Shown: positions 16,606 through 25,162 of the stretch, piece after piece
Position numbering within the stretch: position 1 is the stretch's first letter
How the letters are laid out: each line of letters starts with the position of its first letter
Source: Sphingobacterium sp. UBA5670
GTDB taxonomy: Bacteria; Bacteroidota; Bacteroidia; Sphingobacteriales; Sphingobacteriaceae
Direction of reading: 5' to 3'
Assembly (NCBI RefSeq): GCF_002420705.1
Contig: NZ_DIIM01000002.1
Location: forward strand, 155,918-219,917
Length of the DNA stretch: 64,000 nucleotides
Notes under the pieces: model-generated
The model's database searches: none
Seen by the model: only the letters and a program-made list of their open reading frames with translations
What the model was told of the DNA's origin: nothing
Position numbers and translations under genes: made by a program

Positions 16606-18282
16606 ATGAAGAAAAGTATCCTTTTTGCCGCTATTTTATGTATGTCATTGGCCTCACAGGCACAAAAGCTGCCGGGCTATGTCATCCAATATAGCCAGAG
16701 TTTCAATGGGAATACACCTGCCAATCAAAACGCTATCCTTGTATATGCCAATGAGAAGGAGACTTTTGTTAGTTCAGAGAAAGAGATGAAAGGACAGTTG
16801 GCTCCTCCCTATGAACGGGTTGTCGTGGAGCGTTCTGGCGTAAATACCTTGCTTAAAATAGCTAAACTTAAAGATGGATCATTGATTCTTACCAAAGATT
16901 CACTTGCGCTTTCCAAACAGAAATTTAATGCCACCAATGAGACCAAAACGATCTTAGGCTACCCGTGTAAGAAAGTTGAAACCAGCATCAATTCCAATAA
17001 GATTGAAGTCTGGTACACGGATAAACTGGGGGTAAAAGGGGCGCCTACGGAACTGGGACAGGATCTTGGTTTGGTTCTTGAAGTCATTCGCAATGGCAAT
17101 ACGCGGACCTTTGCCACAAAAGTGGAAAAAGTAAAAACAGTGCCAGATCAGCTGAAGCTAAAAGGGAATGAAAAGCCTTACGATGAACTTTCTTACAAGG
17201 ACCTCATTTGGAGAAATCGTTTCATTCAGATACCTGTTTTCCGAAAGGAGAGGATCCGTTTTTCGGATGATGTAAAATCAGATTCTATTTTGCGGTTTGC
17301 CAATGGCACCGTGATCGTGAAAAAGGTGAAAATCCCCAAAATTAAAACAAGTGATAACATATTTGTCCAGTTGATCGAACAATCAAAGGGCGATGCCTAC
17401 GATCGTACAGGTTCGGTATTTGTGATCCCGGTCAACAAGTCGCAGAGCTTTCTGGATGGTATGAAAAACGGGATGAACACGCTTCCGAAGTATGAAAACG
17501 GAAATGGTAAAACCTATCAAGGGATTGTGAAAACAGCTTCTTTTGAGCCGATTGTTGAACTGATGCGCTTCTTTACACCTTTTGGTGTTAAGCAGTTTAA
17601 CTATCTTCAGTTAAAGGATAAGGTTTGGCAGGATTCGGTCCTTTATCGCCAGGATGTGTCTGAGTTGGCGGGTATGCTTAGTGAGCAGGAAGTCTATATT
17701 GGTGCCTTCATTGGCAACTACGATAAGAACGGACATGAAGTGAGTGTGGAATTAACCATCCATCCGGGGTTTGATGCTGAGTCGAAGGGTAACTTGAAAA
17801 AGACCATGTCTTTGTTCACCACTACCAACGTGATGGAAATGGGAGGCCAGGAATACGGATCTATGTTTGATCAGGAGAAAGGTGTTACTGTTGCGTTTCA
17901 TTTGGATCAGGACGCTAAAAACGTGCAATTACGCTATATTACCACAGGACATGGAGGCTGGGGAAACGGTGATGAGTTTGTCCCTAAAGAAAACCGTATT
18001 TTTCTGAACGATTCCTTGCGCTTTAAATACACGCCTTGGCGCAATGATTGTGGCTCGTATCGCTTGTCGAATCCAGCTTCAGGCAATTTCGCTACAGGTC
18101 TGTCATCTTCAGATCTAAGCCGTTCCAATTGGTGCCCGGGTACGGTGACGCCGCCGATCTACATTGATTTGGGTGATTTAAAAGCCGGAGATTACAAGAT
18201 GCAGGTGCAGATTCCACAGGGAGCCCCGGAAGGGACAAGTTTCAGCAGCTGGAATGTGACGGGTACCTTGTTGTTCGATTAA
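16606..18282 (+). CDS. Secreted GLPGLI-like protein with C-terminal PNGase F-like domain
   Basis: A 558-residue exported protein with a signal peptide (residues 1-19, ending SLASQAQ). The N-terminal 160 residues resemble GLPGLI-type periplasmic repeats (an IxYSQSFNG start, then LGYPCKKVE and IEVWYTDKL). The C-terminal 200 residues resemble peptide-N-glycosidase F, which releases N-glycans from asparagine: TTGHGGWGNGDEF at 446-458, PWRNDCGSY, SSSDLSRSNWCPGT and SSWNVTGTL near the end. The Glu/Asp in the GDEF segment are candidate active-site residues. The assignment rests on recalled motif similarity, and activity is unproven. It stands alone between two hairpin terminators. Confidence 0.65.
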   Translation: MKKSILFAAILCMSLASQAQKLPGYVIQYSQSFNGNTPANQNAILVYANEKETFVSSEKEMKGQLAPPYERVVVERSGVNTLLKIAKLKDGSLILTKDSLALSKQKFNATNETKTILGYPCKKVETSINSNKIEVWYTDKLGVKGAPTELGQDLGLVLEVIRNGNTRTFATKVEKVKTVPDQLKLKGNEKPYDELSYKDLIWRNRFIQIPVFRKERIRFSDDVKSDSILRFANGTVIVKKVKIPKIKTSDNIFVQLIEQSKGDAYDRTGSVFVIPVNKSQSFLDGMKNGMNTLPKYENGNGKTYQGIVKTASFEPIVELMRFFTPFGVKQFNYLQLKDKVWQDSVLYRQDVSELAGMLSEQEVYIGAFIGNYDKNGHEVSVELTIHPGFDAESKGNLKKTMSLFTTTNVMEMGGQEYGSMFDQEKGVTVAFHLDQDAKNVQLRYITTGHGGWGNGDEFVPKENRIFLNDSLRFKYTPWRNDCGSYRLSNPASGNFATGLSSSDLSRSNWCPGTVTPPIYIDLGDLKAGDYKMQVQIPQGAPEGTSFSSWNVTGTLLFD

Positions 18283-18289
18283 TCACCGT

Positions 18290-18344
18290 TCATTGCTGTA
18301 TTGGTCTCGATTCCTGTCTCAGGTCAATACAGCAATGATTTTTT
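18290..18344 (+). terminator. Terminator after the PNGase F-like gene
   Basis: A 14-bp stem (18290-18303 with 18325-18338) with a 21-base loop and a T run at 18339-18344. Confidence 0.8.
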
Positions 18345-18442
18345 CTGAAAATGTCTGATCCCATTGGCTAGAAAGAAGCTTATTTCGCTTTCGTTGCTGT
18401 CGGTGTCTGCGAAGTCATGAAGGTTTTGTTTGTCATACGACA

Positions 18443-18901
18443 TTAAAGGGGGTAAGCGGTTTCGCTTTTTGTCTCTGATAATACGAAATAGGTCTGAACA
18501 GTGTTTACCTGAGGCAATACGGCCAGCCGATGCCGCAGAAAAATATGATAGGCATCCATATCTTTGGTTGCAATGCGCAACATAAAGTCATAAGAACCTG
18601 CCATTTGATAGCATTCCATAACCTCCGGAAATTTAGCTACCTCTTTTTCAAATTCATTTAACACTTCAAAAGTGTGCGCTTTGAGAAAGACCTGGGAAAA
18701 GGAGATCAGTCCAATGCCGATCTTATGTCGATCCAGAATTGCGACTGTTTTTTTGATATAGCCAAGTCGTTTAAGCTTTCTAACCCGCTCATGCACAGCT
18801 GCTATAGATTTGTTGAGTTCAAAAGATAGTTCTTTATTGCTCAGGGATGCATCCTGCTGCAGAAGACGTAATAATTTTACATCTATTTCATCCAATTCCA
18901 T
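18443..18901 (-). CDS. Lrp/AsnC family transcriptional regulator
   Basis: A 152-residue DNA-binding regulator of the feast/famine family. An N-terminal winged helix-turn-helix (DEIDVKLLRLLQQDASLSNK, then ELNKSIAAVHERVRKL) is followed by the RAM ligand domain (MECYQMAGSYDFMLRIATKDM). It is divergent from the cysteine synthase gene, with starts 160 bases apart, so it probably controls that gene in response to an amino acid. Cysteine-responsive Lrp relatives such as DecR are a plausible parallel, by inference. The shared gap is AT-rich. Confidence 0.88.
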   Translation of the reverse strand: MELDEIDVKLLRLLQQDASLSNKELSFELNKSIAAVHERVRKLKRLGYIKKTVAILDRHKIGIGLISFSQVFLKAHTFEVLNEFEKEVAKFPEVMECYQMAGSYDFMLRIATKDMDAYHIFLRHRLAVLPQVNTVQTYFVLSETKSETAYPL

Positions 18902-19061
18902 AATCTGAATATTTTCGGTACAGTTGTAAAAATACGCTATTGTTCTGAATTATTTATTGACTTGTGTAAGTTTTAATTTAATTTTTCTTGAATTTATTGC
19001 ATTGTATTGAATATTATCTTGTCAATGGTCAATTTTGCAACAGAATAATCATTTATAAGAA

Positions 19062-20129
19062 ATGGCTGAACAAGAATTATTAAGTGCATGTTTGTCACCA
19101 GCGTTGGACAAGAGATTCAAACATCTGTGGAGATTGGTAGGAAATACGCCTATGCTGGAATTACAGTATACTTACAAAGGTAAACCGGGAAGGATTTTCG
19201 TAAAATGTGAGAACTACAATCTAACGGGCAGCATAAAAGATAGGATGGCGCTATATATTTTGTATAAAGCCTATATGAATTGTCAGATCCGTCCAACGGA
19301 TGTTGTCATTGAAGCAACAAGCGGGAACACAGGTATTGCTTTTTCAGCAATCGGTAAGGCCCTCGGTCATCAGGTAAAGATTATTATGCCGAACTGGCTG
19401 AGTAAGGAACGTACCGATATTATTCGGAGTATGGGAGCTGATATTCATTTGATAAGCAAAGAGGAAGGTGGATTCTTGGGAAGTATCCGTTTAAGTGAAG
19501 AGCTTGCGGCGCAAGGTGGTGTTTTTTTGCCGAGACAATTCGAAAACCAGTACAATGCCGAAGCGCATGAGAAAACCACGGGTTACGAGATTGTCAAGCA
19601 GTTAGAAGAACAAGGGCTGGTTGCAGACGCTTTTGTGGCAGGAGTGGGCACAGGTGGCACCGTCATGGGTGTGGGCCGGGCCTTGCGAAAGGTAAATCCA
19701 AGTGTCCGTGTACATCCGTTGGAACCGGCAGAAAGTCCTACGTTGACGACAGGACATAAAGTGGGCTCACATCGTATACAGGGCATATCCGATGAATTTA
19801 TTCCTGCGATCGTGGATTTGGATGAACTCGATACCGTCGTATGTGCGAATGACGGTGACTCTATTATCATGGCGCAAAAACTATCGCGGCAATTGGGGCT
19901 GGCTGTTGGTATCTCATCGGGAGCAAATGTGATCGGAGCAATTAAATTGCAGCAAGAGTTGGGTGATGAGGCTGTAGTGGTCACTCTATTGTGTGATGAT
20001 AACAAAAAATACCTAAGTACTGATTTGGTGAAAGAGGAGCCAGTAAAGGCGGGGTATCTTTCTACGGATGTCGATTTTTCAGGTTTTCAACCGATTTGTA
20101 GGCTGCCAAATCCAGTATTTGGCGCTTAA
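19062..20129 (+). CDS. PLP-dependent cysteine synthase family protein
   Basis: Cytoplasmic beta-replacement enzyme of the cysteine synthase/cystathionine beta-synthase family. The 355-residue protein shows LVGNTPMLEL, the PLP lysine Lys59 in LTGSIKDR, the substrate loop EATSGNTG (residues 85-91), the phosphate-binding GVGTGGTVMG and ISSGANV near the end. The usual reaction is O-acetylserine plus sulfide to cysteine; a cystathionine-type or 2,3-diaminopropionate-type role cannot be excluded. The protein has an N-terminal extension of about 20 residues and a C-terminal tail of about 40 beyond the core. It is divergent from an Lrp regulator and followed by a weak hairpin. Confidence 0.85.
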   Translation: MAEQELLSACLSPALDKRFKHLWRLVGNTPMLELQYTYKGKPGRIFVKCENYNLTGSIKDRMALYILYKAYMNCQIRPTDVVIEATSGNTGIAFSAIGKALGHQVKIIMPNWLSKERTDIIRSMGADIHLISKEEGGFLGSIRLSEELAAQGGVFLPRQFENQYNAEAHEKTTGYEIVKQLEEQGLVADAFVAGVGTGGTVMGVGRALRKVNPSVRVHPLEPAESPTLTTGHKVGSHRIQGISDEFIPAIVDLDELDTVVCANDGDSIIMAQKLSRQLGLAVGISSGANVIGAIKLQQELGDEAVVVTLLCDDNKKYLSTDLVKEEPVKAGYLSTDVDFSGFQPICRLPNPVFGA

Positions 20130-20157
20130 AAAGATTTAGTTTCATATGTTTATAGTT

Positions 20158-20188
20158 AACTCGGGGAGTCTCTAGCTCCTCGGGTTTC
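20158..20188 (+). terminator. Probable terminator after the cysteine synthase gene
   Basis: An 11-bp stem with two G-U pairs (20158-20168 with 20176-20186) is followed by a short T-rich stretch. The weak T run lowers confidence. Confidence 0.55.
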
Positions 20189-20228
20189 ATTTATTCAAAA
20201 ACCAATTTATACCTAAGAAAAACAAAAA

Positions 20229-21911
20229 ATGAAAGTCAATTTCAAATTATTAATCCTTTTGCTGTTGCTGATTGCGCCTGCATACATGTTTGCAAAAGCA
20301 GATACAACGAACAATTTGGAGGGGGTTGAATTTACTGATGGTACAATAAGTCCAGACTCCCTGTCTTTTGAAGAATCTCCGGATACCGCTACAGTAAAAG
20401 CCGACTCGGTTAAGTCGGCGGGCCAAGCGGGAGCTAAGGTACACAAAGCCGTGCCTGAAGGAAAAAAGTCGCTGTGGAGTATTTTTATTGCGGGACTGAT
20501 AGGCGGTTTTGCTGCTTTATTGATGCCTTGTATATTTCCTATGCTGCCATTGACAGTAAGTTTTTTTACCAAACAGGCCGGGAGCCGCGCAAGCGGTATC
20601 AGTAAAGCCTTGTTGTACGGCTTATTTATCATTATCATTTATGTTGCATTAGGAATGATTATCACGATCGCATTTGGATCTGATGCGCTCAATGCACTGT
20701 CGACAAATGGTGTTTTCAACTTCATCTTCTTTTTGTTATTGGTTGGATTTGCAGCTTCGTTTTTTGGTGCATTTGAAATTACCTTACCGAGCTCTTTCGT
20801 CAATAAAATGGATGCTAAATCAGATAAGGGCGGTCTGGTCGGCTTGTTCTTTATGGCCTTTAGCTTGTCGTTGGTCTCATTTTCATGTACAGGGCCAATT
20901 ATAGGAACCTTGCTGGTGGAGGCAGCCTCAAAAGGTGAACGCTTAGGGCCAGCAATTGGGATGCTAGGATTTTCGATTGCCCTGGCAATTCCTTTTGGAT
21001 TGTTTGCCATGTTTCCTTCCATGCTTAAGTCCTTGCCTAAATCCGGTGGCTGGTTGAATAGTGTAAAGGTTGTATTGGGTTTTTTGGAACTTGCTTTAGC
21101 GCTGAAATTTTTATCCAACGTCGATTTAGCTTATCATTGGAATTGGTTGGATAGGGAGGTGTTTTTGTCCCTGTGGATTGCCATCTTCGCTTTAATGGGA
21201 CTTTACTTGATTGGCAAGATTAAATTCTCCCATGACAGCGAGCTGAAATTCCTATCTGTTCCGCGAACTATTCTGGCTATTGTTGTTTTTTCTTTTGTGG
21301 TGTATATGGTACCGGGATTATGGGGGGCACCTTTAAAATCAATTTCTGCTTTTTTACCGCCATCGGCGACACAGGATTTTGATCTATCTTCGGGTGTGGC
21401 TGCCAGTGCGAGCGCTCATTCAGATGGAAAAGTCAAGAAATATGCGGAGATTTTCCACGAACGCGGTACACCAAAAGGATTTGATCCTTACTATGACTAC
21501 GATCAGGCCCTTGCGACTGCGAAAGAATTGAACAAACCGGTTATCATCGATTTTACAGGGTGGAACTGTGTCAACTGCCGTAAAATGGAAGCAAATGTAT
21601 GGACCGACCCAGCAGTAGCCAAATTGCTTAAAGAAGAGTTTGTCATGGCTGAACTTTTCGTAGATGACAAGACAGAACTGGCGCCTAATGAACAATTTGT
21701 TTCAAAATATAGTGGTAAAAAGATCAATACTATCGGTAAGAAAAATAGTGATTTTCAAGCGGCTACATTTGATAGCAATTCACAGCCGCTGTATGTTATT
21801 GTCGATCCAGCCGGTAAAGTGCTGGTTCCTCAAAGTGGGGCCAACTATAATATTGAGGAATACAAAGCATTCTTACAGGCTGGTGTGGATGCCTTTAAAC
21901 AAAAAAACTAA
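20229..21911 (+). CDS. DsbD-like thiol:disulfide reductase (membrane plus thioredoxin domains)
   Basis: Carries electrons from cytoplasmic thioredoxin across the inner membrane to extracytoplasmic proteins. The 560-residue protein has a signal sequence (1-22), a low-complexity linker to about 80, a DsbD-beta membrane domain of about eight helices (85-370), and a C-terminal thioredoxin domain with WNCVNC (Cys447, Cys450). The membrane cysteines are in LMPCIFP (Cys101) and FSCTGP (Cys220). The N-terminal immunoglobulin-like DsbD-alpha domain is missing, as I recall for many Bacteroidota forms, so its partners must differ from E. coli's. It is monocistronic, with a hairpin after it. Confidence 0.9.
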   Translation: MKVNFKLLILLLLLIAPAYMFAKADTTNNLEGVEFTDGTISPDSLSFEESPDTATVKADSVKSAGQAGAKVHKAVPEGKKSLWSIFIAGLIGGFAALLMPCIFPMLPLTVSFFTKQAGSRASGISKALLYGLFIIIIYVALGMIITIAFGSDALNALSTNGVFNFIFFLLLVGFAASFFGAFEITLPSSFVNKMDAKSDKGGLVGLFFMAFSLSLVSFSCTGPIIGTLLVEAASKGERLGPAIGMLGFSIALAIPFGLFAMFPSMLKSLPKSGGWLNSVKVVLGFLELALALKFLSNVDLAYHWNWLDREVFLSLWIAIFALMGLYLIGKIKFSHDSELKFLSVPRTILAIVVFSFVVYMVPGLWGAPLKSISAFLPPSATQDFDLSSGVAASASAHSDGKVKKYAEIFHERGTPKGFDPYYDYDQALATAKELNKPVIIDFTGWNCVNCRKMEANVWTDPAVAKLLKEEFVMAELFVDDKTELAPNEQFVSKYSGKKINTIGKKNSDFQAATFDSNSQPLYVIVDPAGKVLVPQSGANYNIEEYKAFLQAGVDAFKQKN

Positions 21912-21932
21912 CCATCGTCATATGCTAATTTT

Positions 21933-21967
21933 ATCCTCCTTGTTGTAATAGGCCAGGGGGATTTTTT
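21933..21967 (+). terminator. Terminator after the DsbD-like gene
   Basis: An 8-bp stem with one G-U pair (21933-21940 with 21955-21962) followed by TTTTTT. Confidence 0.65.
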
Positions 21968-22198
21968 GTTTTTAAGACATGGCTTTTTGTGCTTCTACTG
22001 TTCATGCTGCTTTTGGGAATTGGCTTCGTACTGTGTTCGGACCATGTTCGGATCTTTCCCCGCTATTTTATACAAAAATCTTGATGGAAAGCGGTTAGCT
22101 GATGCTAGGCAAACTGCGGAACCTTCATGATTTTACGGGTACCAACAGTAAAGAAAGCGAAAGAAGTTTCTCCCTAGCCAATAGCATCGGACACTTTC
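21968..22198. other. Gap between DsbD-like gene and DUF5686-type gene
   Basis: About 230 bases with no convincing coding frame. A 76-codon plus-strand frame starting at 22102 has no family features and runs through the next gene's terminator. I see nothing functional here. Confidence 0.4.
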
Positions 22199-22235
22199 AA
22201 AAAAAAGGCCGTGTCACACTCTCCTTGACACGGCC
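22199..22235 (-). terminator. Terminator of the DUF5686-type gene
   Basis: A perfect 10-bp GC-rich stem (22207-22216 with 22226-22235). Read on the minus strand it is followed by eight T (A run at 22199-22206). Confidence 0.9.
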
Positions 22236-22263
22236 CAAATTATACTATAATTTATGGAAACTA

Positions 22264-24861
22264 TTAAAAATCAAATTTGACACGAGCTCGAATACCCCAA
22301 GCCGGTGCATCGACGTGATCAAGATAGTTTAGACGTTTTACGTAGTCTACACGTAATATTTTAAAAATGTTGGATAGACCTATACTTGCCTCCATATAAG
22401 GTTCTGAACCGAAGGTATAGGAGCTCTGTACGCCATCAGCATTGTGCTGCCAGGTAAATACCTTTGAACCGTAATTCGGATCGTCAGGATCGTTTTCTTT
22501 ACGCAGTCCACCATATACTCCTTTGAAACTAAATACTTCGCGCAACTTAAGTTTTTTGATCAATGGAATTTTGTTCAGCAGAAAACCATTCATGTAATAT
22601 TGTACATTTATTGACGCATTATGGTCACTGACAAACTCAAGGAAGTTCATCAAGTTATATGAGTTCAATTGATAGGCATAAGTCTGGTTTGCACGATGGA
22701 TTGTCAAGAAAGGGAATGGGATTTCTTTCCCTGCGATATAATTGCCTTCGGCAGTCACATCAGCATAACCAAATTGGCTCAGATAAAAACGTTTGAATGC
22801 ACCGATATTAAAGTTGTGATAATTGTATTCACCTTTGGCCAGTCCTTTGATGCCGGCTGTGTAATTGAACGTAAAGATCGGATATTGATTGAAGATAGGT
22901 GTCCGATAGATTTTTCCCTGATAGAACTCTTCATGCGGAGCATATCTAAAATTGACAGATAATTCTGTCGAGTTCAATTCATTAAACAGTCTGCTTTCAT
23001 TGTTGGCATCTACCATTTGGTAGGTCAGGCTTCCGGCAGGAGTCTGTCTGTTGATATTGAATGCTGCTCCAATAGCTAAGTGATTTAAAAATTCTTTTTT
23101 ATACTCTAGGCCGTAATTTGTCTCATAGATGTAACGGTCATTATCGCCGCGTTTGAAAGACAACAGGAAGTTATCTTCCTGAATAAACTCCAGTTTTTGT
23201 CCAGGAATCTTGGTGTCTTTTTTATAAGAAGCCCTGATATAATGCATCGGGAAGGAGTAGACCGATTTGTTGTTGAACGCATAGGTTCCACTGAAAAAGT
23301 ATTTCCATTTCTGATCCTTAAAACCATAAGCTGCATAAGATTCAGCATAGAAACGCTTGCTGAAAGACTCTGTGGTACGTCCGCCGACACGTAAACGAAA
23401 ACCTTCTACCGGATTAAAACTATAGAATGTATTCACAGGACCAATTTCTACTGGCCCAGCTTGTTTGTATCCGGATAGCAATAGCGCAGCAATGTCCATG
23501 AATGTACGGAATGAAGGAATCTTCTGTAACGTGTCAATATTATGATAGATATTCAGTTCATTTTGCGCAAGAGCGAGTGGGCGTTGAGTTTCAAATAATG
23601 TCTTTGTCGCTTTCTTGTTTTCAACATTATAGGCGATAACCGTGGACGGGCCATCGTAGATGCTATCAGGTTGCTGAACACCGACCTTATAATTGTTGTA
23701 ATCTACTGTTCGGCTTCCGCGGATACCCATTCCTTTCTCTGTTAGGGAGAAGTCTATCCCTAAAGTGCTCGTTTTTAGATAAAAACGGCTTTTGCTGTCT
23801 TTGTCAAATTTCAGTTGTATCTGTAAGTCACGCACAAAGTTTAAGTTGATGTCATCAGCAACGGTCATGTTGGCTCCCTGAACAGCATAATTGCCGTCTA
23901 AAGTAACATACAGCTGGCCTTTGAATAACATGTCAGCCTTATTGCGCGGAAAGAAACTTAACTCAACCAGCCAAGGCTGTACAGTTTTAATAGTATCCGT
24001 GATAAAGAATTTGTAAAACGTTGGAGCTGAGTTTGCGATTGGACTCAAAAACTGATTTGTAACCAGTGAAATGTTATTGTCGTAAATATCAACTTGCTCA
24101 TACAATTTATTGAAGTAGGCGGTAAGACCGTCGTTATCGATAAATTTGGGATCAAATTGCGCGCGTTGGTCACCGAGTATATATTGTTTGGTTTTGCTCG
24201 GATCTTTACGGTAGTATACCTTCGACATTTTTTCTTCTATGAAAGCAGGAAGCACGTACTTGTTGGCGGTTTTCGCTGAGTCGTCCGTTTCAAAAAGAAA
24301 TTGATAGTTTTTGAATATTTTTTTATTGACAAATTTCTCCGAAAGATTGCTTAGCCCTAAGGACATCTTCTCGTATTGGTCAAATTCAGCATATTGCTGA
24401 CCTGAAAGCCTATTTTTTTCCTTGTTCTCGATGACCTTGCGAATCAATGCGACGGCAGGATTGTCTTTGTTGCTATATTTTTTCTTTTTGGCCTTAACAA
24501 CGACTTCTTCCAGCATGTTGTCCTGTTGATCCATGAGGATTTCTTTTGTTTGCGTTGCATCATTCGTAACAAAAGCATCTTTACTGTCGTACCCAATGTA
24601 ACTTGCTCTGATTTTCACATACGATGTCGGAAAGACCAATTTAAATTCACCGTTTGCATTTGTTGAAGTGGTGGTTCCTGCAGAAGCGGGGGCGCCAACG
24701 ACAGCTACAGTAGCATAGGGGATGGGAGTCTTGGTCTTTGCATCTTTAACTGTACCGGTCACGGTTTTGTTTTGGGCAAAAGCCAAAGACACCGTTAGCA
24801 CGAGTGTTATCGAAAAAAAGAGTTTACTTATGAAGGTTGTTGCGTTTATTTTAGCTTCCAT
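22264..24861 (-). CDS. DUF5686/carboxypeptidase-regulatory-like outer-membrane protein
   Basis: An 865-residue exported protein. The signal peptide (ending VSLAFAQ) is followed by a carboxypeptidase-regulatory-like beta-sandwich domain (KTVTGTVKDAKTKTPIPYAT, NGEFKLVFP, IRASYIGY) at about residues 30-110. A DUF5686-type region then has DNPAVALIRKVIENK and a C-terminal half of alternating aromatic beta-strands ending in ARVKFDF. The C-terminal phenylalanine and strand pattern suggest an outer-membrane barrel. Bacteroidota commonly carry this architecture, but the function is not known to me. The ATG at 24861 is preferred; the longer frame begins with a TTG and adds nothing. It is monocistronic. 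Confidence 0.8.
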   Translation of the reverse strand: MEAKINATTFISKLFFSITLVLTVSLAFAQNKTVTGTVKDAKTKTPIPYATVAVVGAPASAGTTTSTNANGEFKLVFPTSYVKIRASYIGYDSKDAFVTNDATQTKEILMDQQDNMLEEVVVKAKKKKYSNKDNPAVALIRKVIENKEKNRLSGQQYAEFDQYEKMSLGLSNLSEKFVNKKIFKNYQFLFETDDSAKTANKYVLPAFIEEKMSKVYYRKDPSKTKQYILGDQRAQFDPKFIDNDGLTAYFNKLYEQVDIYDNNISLVTNQFLSPIANSAPTFYKFFITDTIKTVQPWLVELSFFPRNKADMLFKGQLYVTLDGNYAVQGANMTVADDINLNFVRDLQIQLKFDKDSKSRFYLKTSTLGIDFSLTEKGMGIRGSRTVDYNNYKVGVQQPDSIYDGPSTVIAYNVENKKATKTLFETQRPLALAQNELNIYHNIDTLQKIPSFRTFMDIAALLLSGYKQAGPVEIGPVNTFYSFNPVEGFRLRVGGRTTESFSKRFYAESYAAYGFKDQKWKYFFSGTYAFNNKSVYSFPMHYIRASYKKDTKIPGQKLEFIQEDNFLLSFKRGDNDRYIYETNYGLEYKKEFLNHLAIGAAFNINRQTPAGSLTYQMVDANNESRLFNELNSTELSVNFRYAPHEEFYQGKIYRTPIFNQYPIFTFNYTAGIKGLAKGEYNYHNFNIGAFKRFYLSQFGYADVTAEGNYIAGKEIPFPFLTIHRANQTYAYQLNSYNLMNFLEFVSDHNASINVQYYMNGFLLNKIPLIKKLKLREVFSFKGVYGGLRKENDPDDPNYGSKVFTWQHNADGVQSSYTFGSEPYMEASIGLSNIFKILRVDYVKRLNYLDHVDAPAWGIRARVKFDF

Positions 24862-25162
24862 TATATTGCTATAATCTTGAAAATTCAAAATTGTTTTCTT
24901 GTCTCTACTTTATTTTTGACTTTATAGGTATTAAAATCAAAAAATCAGTGAACAAAGGAAACAAAAAATTAAGAATAATTAAAATTTTATTGTAATGTAA
25001 TAAAGGGAGGTATTTGATTTAGTTATCTTTGTAAACTAGTGTTTTTCAGTTATTTGTGGTTAATTATTGATTTAGGTCAATAATTTGCCAATTACTTTTT
25101 GACTTGCCGATGATTTTCCAATGGATTATTTGTTGACTTTTGTAACGATATAGTCAACGTTA
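24862..25162. other. AT-rich gap upstream of the DUF5686-type gene
   Basis: About 300 very AT-rich bases between two minus-strand genes. A lone plus-strand TATCTTTG at 25024-25031 has no -33 partner and no plus-strand gene after it. No hairpin of note. Confidence 0.4.

Noticed and set aside
25024..25031. Plus-strand TATCTTTG box
   Set aside because: Exact -7 match but no -33 partner at normal spacing and no plus-strand gene or terminator-framed RNA follows.
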